Shown in pieces: positions 56,850-64,000 of a stretch of 64,000 bases of DNA. Position 1 is the first letter of the stretch; the number at the start of each line of letters is the position of its first letter. A model generated the notes under the pieces. The model was not told where the DNA came from, did not search any database, and saw only the letters and a list, made by a program, of their open reading frames with translations. This DNA comes from Amborella trichopoda (lineage: Eukaryota > Streptophyta > Magnoliopsida > Amborellales > Amborellaceae), in NCBI RefSeq assembly GCF_000471905.2, contig NW_006494943.1, positions 3,474,964 to 3,538,963 of the forward strand, read 5' to 3'. Position numbers and translations under genes: made by a program.

Positions 56850-59800
56850 TATGGATTCTCAAGAATTAACAAGGATTGACAGAGGAGAACCAACCATGGG
56901 TGACATGATCCAAACGATGGGCCCTGTGTATGACGAAAATATCTCCGACCTCACAAATGCGCTTAGAACAGAGGCAGGAGCACCTCAGGTTAGTCCCTCT
57001 CCTAAACATCCTAAAGGCTTGATACAACTTGCTAATCTTCACTCTGACATAAACTATGATACCCATTTCCCCATACCTCAATATGTTCCTCTTTGAGCCT
57101 CCTCTCAAAGGCCTAAGAAGAGGAGGTTTAGAAGGAGAACCTCTCAACCCCCCAACTCTTCCAAATGAAGATCCTCTGTAGAAATATTAGGGGCCTCGGA
57201 AACCATGCCAAGGACAGTGTCTTCAGATCCCTTGTGATGAGTCATAACCTAAAGCTTTTACCTTCTTTGAAACAAAGTTCCCTGCTCCTCAGCTTCCCTT
57301 GATTAAGGAAATTTGGGGTAGGAAGCCTTGTTCCTGGACTGCAAAGGACTCTCTAGAGCCTCTGGAGGCAATTGGGTCCTGTGGAAATCCAACCCTTTTT
57401 GAAGCTCTCTCCTTATCCATTAAAGATTTCTCAATCAACATTCTTTTTCGCAAGTTCTCTGATACTGCCTTGCTTAAAACCTCCTTCATCTATGGGCCTA
57501 ATTGTCCCACAAGACATCTTGAGCATTGGCCTGAACTGCATTCTGAGGCTCCGACTCCTACAGTTCCCTAGGTTTTAGGTGCGGATTTTGATGTGGTTAG
57601 GTGGACTCATGAGAAAAGCTCCGGAGGACACATAACTGCGTCCTGAGAGCCTGCTCAGATTTTATTGATAGTATCCCTCTCCTAGGCATTCCTCTATCAG
57701 GAACTTCCTTCACTTGGTCCAACCATGCCACCACACTTGTAATAACTGAAATTGACAGGTTCTTAGTTTCCAATGATCGATAAGCCTCTTTTCCTAGTAC
57801 CCACTCTTCTGCCCTTCCCAAAATTACCTCTAACCATAAACCTATTCTTTTAGATACTAACCCCATTTAGAGGGTCCATAAGCCTTTTAGGTTCGAACGT
57901 TTCTAGTTGGAGCCTTCCTTCCTACAACTTGTTAGGAACTAGTCGTCCTCCTTTTTGGCTAGGTTTCTGACTCCAAAAAACTTCAGCTTCCGAAAGCCTC
58001 TATTAAACAATGGAGCCGCAACGTTCCAGGTAACTTTAAGCAACAGATTCAGGCCTATTCAACCCAAATCCAATCCTTGGACTCCTTGAAGAATTCAAAG
58101 CTCTTTCTCCCCAAGAATCCTTAGACAGGACCTCGACCAAATAAACCTCTTTCATCTCCTCAAACAAGAGGAAATTTTCTAATACCAAAGATCCACGATC
58201 GAGTGGCTTAAAGTTGGGAATAGGAACACAGTCTTCTTCCACAAAAGCACTAGCTCCAGGAAAAGAGGCAACGCTATTACTTTAACCAACTTGACCATAT
58301 TAACAGAATTTCCATTAGATATTTGAGGAATCTTTTCTCCGTTACCCTTAAACCTAAACCCTCCTTAGGTAATCGCTCCTTTCTTACCCTTTACCAGAAA
58401 GATGCATTGTCGCTGGAAAGACCATTCACAGAAGATGAAATACATGATACGAGCTTCCATCTTGCTAGGGATAAAACCCCTGGCCCCGATGGTTTCCCAA
58501 TTGTTGTTTTCCAAGACTTCTGGGAACTATGGCCCTAGATCTTTTCGCTTTCTTCAACAAATTCTACCATAAAGGTCACATCAATGCAGCTTTAAATTGT
58601 ACTTCCATTTCCCTCATTCTTAAGTTTGAGGGGGCCGAAAAAGTGAGAGGCTTTTGTTCTATAAGTCTTCTTAACTCCTCCTTCAAGATTCTCTCTGAGG
58701 CCCTCGCCATAGACTCCAAAAAGTGTTGCACTCTGTGATATCCCCGGAGTAATCGGCCTTCGTTGCCAACAATCAGATTCTTAATCGTGCCTTTAGTGGC
58801 ACACAAAGCCATTCATTCCAGACATACTTCTGGGAGTCCAAGATTAGTCATCAAATTAGACTGGGAGAAAGCCTATGATCGGGTAGATTAGGATATCCTT
58901 GATGAAATTCAGGCCCCATGGGGTTTAGTCTCAAATGGAGATCATGGATAAAGGTCTGCAGCTCCAACCCCTCCGCCATTATTAATGGATCCCCTATAGG
59001 TTTCCTTCAATCATTTAGGGGACTCCACCAAGGAGACCCAAGTTCCCCCTTTCTCTTCACTTTCATAAAGAGCTTTTTTCAATATCTATTAGTACGTTGT
59101 ATCAACTTGGAATCCTCACTGGATTCCATATTTCTTCGAAAGGCCATGTAATCTCCCACCTCCTTTATGCTAATGACCCCCTTATATTTTGTGGGGTCGA
59201 TCCCATCCAACTGTATAAGCTATGGCTCTTCATTAGATACTTCGAGATCTCCACTGTGATGAAAGTCAATATGTCCAAAACAAAGATGCTGGGAGTGAGG
59301 GTGCAAGGCCAAGATCTTGCGTCGCTGGTTGTGCATCTAGGGGGTCTTATAAATCATTTTCCCTCCTTTTACTTGGGCCCTCCTCTGTGCTTAAGTAAAC
59401 CTAGGAAAAGTCTTTAGGACAAAATCATCGAGAAATTCTTGTGGAAGCTAGCCAATTGGAAGGGTAGATTCATGTCCCTTGGCAATAGGATTACCCTTAT
59501 TAAAGCAACCTTAGCTAACATCCCTATTTTCCAAATGTCTCACTTTTGGATCCAGTGTCTATTGCTAATCGCCTCGAAAAATTTATGAGGGGTTTCTAGT
59601 GGAATGGGGATTCTAAGGGCCATAAATTCTACTTGGTTGCTTGGAAACGGATTTGTATCTCCAAAAAGAAAGGGGGCCTTGGCATCAAGAAATTGATCCT
59701 AATGAACACTGCCCACCTTGGCAAATGGTGGTGGAGGTTTAGTTTCCCCCATCCTTTGCTTTGGAAAGAAGTAATTTCGGCTAAATATGGTCTTAGGGCT

Positions 59801-61420
59801 AATGGTTGGCCCCCATCTTTTCCTATGCGTCGCGCCTTCGGTGCTTGGAAGTCCATCTCCTCTATCAAATCTGCTTATAGCAGTTTCATTAGATTTAGGG
59901 TAGGAAACAAGCACAGAGTCAGATTTTGGAAAGACCTTTGGCTAGGAGATTATGCACTTGGACAGATTTTCCCTTCTCTTTTTCTCTTAGCTGCGAACCA
60001 AGATGCCACGGTACCTACGTGGAATGAAGGGGATCATCTTTTGTGTGGACCCCAATCTTTAGGCGAATCCTTCAAAAGTCTGAAATTAATGACTTCAATT
60101 CCCTCCTCTTGCTAACTCCTTTCTTCTCTCCCCTCTCAGGAGAAGACTCCATCATCTGGGCCCCCATGATCGGCTTTGTGTCGGTTTTGCCTTTGCTTCT
60201 GCTGCCTCTGTGTTTTCTCCAAAGTATCAGCAACCAACCAGCCAATGGTGTCATCCGGGACCTTCATGGTCTCCTCCTTCTACTCCATGTTGTTCCCCTT
60301 TTCGGATCCATCCCCCATCCTTAACAAAATTTGGCATATTCCCACACCCCTCAAAGTCCAAGCTTTCACTTGGATCTTCACTCAAGGCTAGATTTTAACT
60401 CTTGATCAGCTTCAGAGGCATGGCCCTTCTTTTCCAAATCATTGTATCCTCTGCCTCCAAAAAGAGGAAACAATCCCCCACCTTTTCCTCCACTGCGAGA
60501 TTTCTTCTTCCTTGTGACCTTCCTCCTCAGACTCTTTGGTCTCCAATGGGTCACCCTACCTCGCTTCCACAACTTTTCTCTTTTCTTTTCTCCCCTCCTT
60601 TTCCAAAAAACGGTCGCAAACTATGGGGCATATTCAATTCTAGCCCTCTTGTGGTTTATATGGCTAGAAAGGAACGCGAGAACATTCTGCAATATAGCCA
60701 GACACCTGCCTTCTTCGTTTGACTCTATCTTGGCATTGGTCTCCATTTGGGCTACAAATATCCCACCTTATTCCTTCCCTTAACTCATTACCGAGCCAAC
60801 TGAGACTCTCTTCTCTCCCTCATTGTCCCTCCCTTACCTCATCTTAGAGCAGTGTGAGACCTGCCCCCACCAAGCATCCTCAAAATCAACTTTGATGGTT
60901 CCTCTCTAGGGAACCCCGGCCCCCCTAGATTTGGCAACACTTTAGCTAATTCAAACAAGGTTTTCATCTCTTTCTTGAGGCCGTTGGGTATTCTTGACTC
61001 AACCACAACTGAAGCAGTATTTTTACTTGAAGGGCTCAAGAGAGCCACACAAGTTGCAGCGCAATTCACAAACGTGCAAGTTGAGGCAACTCGAACAATG
61101 TCATCCTTTGGGCCTCTAGCCTCAAACAACCTCCTTGACGCCTCTCATCTATTTTTGAACAGATACCCTTTTTGTGCAGATTGCTACCACCTATCTCTTT
61201 CAAGCATATTCACAAGGAAGCTAACTCAATTGTTGCCCAGGAAGGTGTTCACAGTGCCCGTAATTGGATAACTCTTGATGCATGTCCCCAACCCTTTGCC
61301 TCTTCTCTCTTATCTACTTCCGGAAAAAAAAAAAAAAAATGGGGGGAAAAAAAAAGGGAAAAAAAGAAATAAAAATAGAGGGAAAAAAAAAGAGAAGAAA
61401 AAGAAAAAAAATAGTATTCT
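56850..61420 (+). mobile_element. Near full-length but inactive L1-type LINE
   Basis: The tail of a possible ORF1 (56851-57170) ends with a basic stretch (RPKKRRFRRRT). ORF2 starts at ATG 57165, MKILCRNIRGLGN (APE endonuclease). 57690-57780 gives GTSFTWSNHATT and EIDRFLVSND. RT: 58430-58500 has DEIHDTSFHLARDKTPGPDG; 58930-59060 has KWRSWIKVCSSNPSAIING and LHQGDPSSPFLF; 59160 has LLYANDPLIF, where YADD is normal, so the catalytic site is damaged. 59633-60115 covers the post-RT region (KKGGLGIKKLILMNTAHLGK). About 60450-60520 is zf-RVT. About 60890-61250 is RNase H (INFDGSSLGNPG). A-rich tail 61322-61412. Many stops and frameshifts. Confidence 0.9.
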
Positions 61421-61954
61421 GAATATTCAATATCATGATCAGCCTTTAGTAAGCACGTTCTCCCCTATCTCGAAAGTATACCTTCCTTTTTATCTCTTTC
61501 TTTCCTCTCCTTTTAATCTCGCTCTTCCTCTAATTCTCTCTTCTTTCTCTTTCCCTATCTCTTTCCTCGCTCCTTAGTCTCAGAACTGAACATCCTCTTT
61601 TAGTCTTCCTCTCTCCCTCTTTTCTCTCTTCTAAGACTAAGCATATCTCCTCTTTAGAATCTTTTCTCCTCTCCTAGATCTTTTATTCTAGCCCTCTTTT
61701 GCATTCTCTGCACTTCATCGCTTTTTTTTAACAAGAGTACTTACTCTTCATTAATTAAAATGGAGTTACTTTGCTCTCTCCCTTCCCTCACAAATACTTT
61801 GGGCATTTACAGCTCGGGTAACAACTAGCCAGAAGTCTCTCCACCTCCTAATCTTTATATTTTAGCCTCTCTCTAGACTTCTCTGCTTTCTTTCTATATC
61901 TCTTCCTTCACAGGTACAATTGGCGACAACTGGTATTGATACTACCAGCTAGAG
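61421..61954. other. Short spacer, no gene
   Basis: CT-rich then mixed sequence between the LINE tail and the left LTR at 61955. No feature recognised. Confidence 0.5.
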
Positions 61955-62454
61955 TGATGCAAAGAGATTTATCAAAATTTTAGTTTTATTTTTTTTGTTT
62001 ATTTTTCTTAGGAATAGGAATTGCGTTGGGATAAGTTAGGTGGGAAGATTTTTGTGCTTCAGTTTCCGTGGGGGCTTCAGTTATCACCCAGGAATGCCTA
62101 TCTTTTGGTTTTAGAAATAGATTATCTTTTAAGATAAGTTGGAATTATCTACTATTATCTTTTAGAAAGAGAAGATAACATGAGATGTAGAGAGATAGAT
62201 AGAGATAGAGACTTATGTGGGAGTTAGAGAGAAGAAGATGAGAAAGAGTTTATTTTTTATTTTTTTTCTTCTAAGTGTATTTAAAGGGAAGTAGTCCCTA
62301 ATTGTAAGTAGAAGAGATTGGAATTGAGTAACGTTGATATTGTGAAAAGAACTTTTTCGGGTGGACTCCCTTGCAAACCTTGAGAGATGGTATATTCTCT
62401 CAAATTGTTATTTTATTTTTATTTTTTGGTTTGTTATTATTTATCCCTGCATCA
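61955..62454 (+). repeat. Left LTR (500 bp)
   Basis: Starts TGATGCAAAGAG and ends CCCTGCATCA. Aligns over most of its length with 62975-63712. Contains GATAAGTTAGGTGGGA and TTAAAGGGAA landmarks shared by both. Confidence 0.85.
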
Positions 62455-62974
62455 ATCGGTATCAAAACTCAGGGATCCGTAAGATGGAGCCTCTAGATCA
62501 AAGATTTGAGAGACTCAACGAAGATCTGGAAGAGCGTATTACCAAATTTATAGCACAAAGTCTACTATATCTATTTCATAGCTGGCAATCTGTGGAACAA
62601 GAATATAAAGAGGTAGATCTCCATACAAAAGGCGACACTAATAACCTAAAAGAGGTAGATCTCAATACAAAAGACGACACCAATAACTCAAATGTGCAAG
62701 AAATTTAGAAAATCAATTATGAAGAAGAAGATATGCGTGATGAAGTATTCGAAATCCAACCCTATGAGTCTGAAGGAGAAATCAAGATTAAGCCCAAGAT
62801 CCTAGTGTTTTACTTCGAGATAAGCATGAAGCATTTGATGAATCAGTTTATTGAAGAAATTGAAGAAAAAGTACCGAGGCACATGGTGAGACTTCATCAC
62901 CAACTTTTGAGAAGGCCTCTAAAATATTTGAGCTCCATAAGCTCGAGGTTGAGTTTCTCCCAATCTGGGGAGAC

Positions 62975-63712
62975 TGATGCATAAACAATTGTCAAAAAAT
63001 TTAGTGTCATACGTATTTTTGTTTATTTTTCTTAGGAATATGAATTGCGCTGAGATAAGTTAGGTGGGAGGATTTTGTGCGTGAGTTTTAATAGGGGCCT
63101 AAGTTGTCACTAAGGAATCCCCATCTTTTGGCTTAGGAAATAACTTATCTTTCAAGAAATTAGAAATTAGCAATTATTATCTTTTAGAAAGAGAAGATAA
63201 CATGAAATGTAAAGAGATAGATGAAGATAGAGACGTGGGAGCTAGAGAGAAAGAGATAAGAAAGAATTTATTTTTTGTGGGTTGTTTTATTTATTTATTT
63301 ATTTTCTTCTAAGATATTTAAAGGGAATCTACCCTTGTATGATTCCTATTGAATCATATACTCGGGTGTAGGTGCAAAACGGACCACTCCTCCAGTGATT
63401 AGATAAAAAAGTCACCAAGATTTCGTGATCTACTGCCCAACCTATTCCAATTCCAACAGCTTGGACTCGGATCGTTGGGATCGTCGAAATACTTCGTATG
63501 AAACCTACTTCCCTCATAGAAGATATTGGAATTGAGTAAAGTTGATCTTGTGAAAAGTTTGTTTTGGAGTGGATTCCCTTGCAAACCAATGGTATATTCT
63601 CTCAAACTTTTATTTTATTTATATTTTTTGTTTTGTCCTTGAGAGAGGTATATTCTCTCAAACTTTTATTTTATTTTTATTTTTTGGTTTGTTATTATTT
63701 CTCCCTGCATCA
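62975..63712 (+). repeat. Right LTR (738 bp, with extra segments)
   Basis: Starts TGATGCATAAAC and ends CCCTGCATCA. It is 238 bp longer than the left LTR because of a 170-180-bp segment at about 63335-63515 that has no counterpart in the left LTR, and a tandem repeat of the GGTATATTCTCTCAAAC segment near the end. Confidence 0.82.
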
Positions 63713-63848
63713 CAGAGGAAGGGTTCATAAGAGAAATTTAGGTTGGTGGCATGAGTCTCATGGTACTTGGAAGATGCAAACAGAGGATGGGTTCATAAGA
63801 GAAATTTAGGTTGGTGGCACGAGTCTCATGGTACTTGGAAGATGCAAA
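63713..63848. repeat. 68-bp tandem duplication at the LTR flank
   Basis: Two units start at 63713 and 63781, each CAGAGGA.GGGTTCATAAG and continuing to GAAGATGCAAA. The first base of the array coincides with the downstream target duplication of the LTR element. 63849-64000 is CT-rich with nothing recognised. Confidence 0.88.
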
Positions 63849-64000
63849 CCTAGGTAGCCAGATTTACATCCTTTCTCTCTTCTCCTCTCCTCTATTTCCT
63901 CTCCATCCTCTCTCCTCTTCCCTTTCCTCTTCTCACGGGCTTCTCTTTAATGGCTTCTTCCCCTTTTTTGTATTTCACCACTTTTAGAGTTTCTGTTTGG

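Larger units (their letters stand above)
61955..63712 (+). mobile_element. Small non-autonomous LTR retrotransposon (TRIM/LARD-like)
   Basis: 1758 bp bounded by related LTRs that begin TGATGCA and end TGCATCA. Flanking 5-mers TAGAG (61950-61954) and CAGAG (63713-63717) match 4/5. Just inside the left LTR, CGGTATCAAAACTC resembles the TGGTATCAGAGC primer site for initiator Met-tRNA. Just before the right LTR is a purine-rich AATCTGGGGAGAC tract. The 520-bp interior encodes no gag or pol. It holds only short acidic ORFs (62484-62708, 62733-62984) containing a duplicated EVDLHTKGDTNN / EVDLNTKDDTNN motif. Confidence 0.85.

Noticed and set aside
1..64000. tRNA, rRNA or snoRNA genes
   Set aside because: No cloverleaf with recognisable A and B boxes, and no rRNA-like sequence, was noticed on either strand by eye; a covariance-model search was not possible.

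Overview
This window is nuclear DNA from a flowering plant. The evidence is two intron-rich plant genes with GT-AG introns, plant-type Ty1/copia, Ty3/gypsy, L1 and RTE elements, MITEs and hAT elements, AT-rich intergenic DNA, and many (CT)n/(GA)n and (TA)n tracts. The species cannot be fixed. The abundance of hAT-like DNA and a draft-assembly gap with 454-adapter-like edges would suit a basal eudicot such as sacred lotus, but that is a weak guess.

Host genes. (1) 858-9300 (+): the 3' 17 exons (about 706 codons) of a kinesin-5 (bipolar mitotic kinesin) gene. It runs from the end of the motor domain through the coiled-coil stalk to the C-terminal BimC-type box; the 5' exons lie left of the window. 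(2) 33020-38055 (+): a complete four-exon clade-D type protein phosphatase 2C of 388 residues. I found no other convincing host gene. A short open stretch at 12177-12769 is an unidentified remnant.

Layout. 1-9600 is the kinesin gene, with a foldback element, a MITE and a 254-bp tandem duplication in its introns. 9.6-19.3 kb is intergenic and MITE-rich. 19.3-22.5 kb (-) is a truncated copia element abutting a LINE fragment. 22.8-27.4 kb is more MITEs, one inserted inside another. 27.55-27.88 kb is an assembly gap. 28.05-29.9 kb is a hAT-type element filled with CT-rich minisatellite. 31.5-38.5 kb is a MITE and the phosphatase gene. 38.5-45.4 kb holds a TIR element, a decayed copia fragment and an L1-type LINE fragment. 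45.9-52.1 kb is a decayed copia element split by a 1.4-kb TIR element that itself carries an RTE LINE tail. 54.6-56.0 kb (-) is a gypsy integrase fragment. 56.85-61.4 kb is a nearly full-length but dead L1 LINE. 61.95-63.71 kb is a small non-autonomous LTR retrotransposon.

The main pattern beyond known genes is two MITE families. Family A is about 375-395 bp; four to five copies have 9-bp target duplications. Just inside each terminus is a short palindrome whose sequence differs between copies, and even between the two ends of one copy, while flanking sequence is conserved. Family B is a very uniform 231-232 bp element with long terminal inverted repeats, also with 9-bp target duplications. 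Both look Mutator-like; their mobilising transposase is not in this window. Family names A and B are my own.
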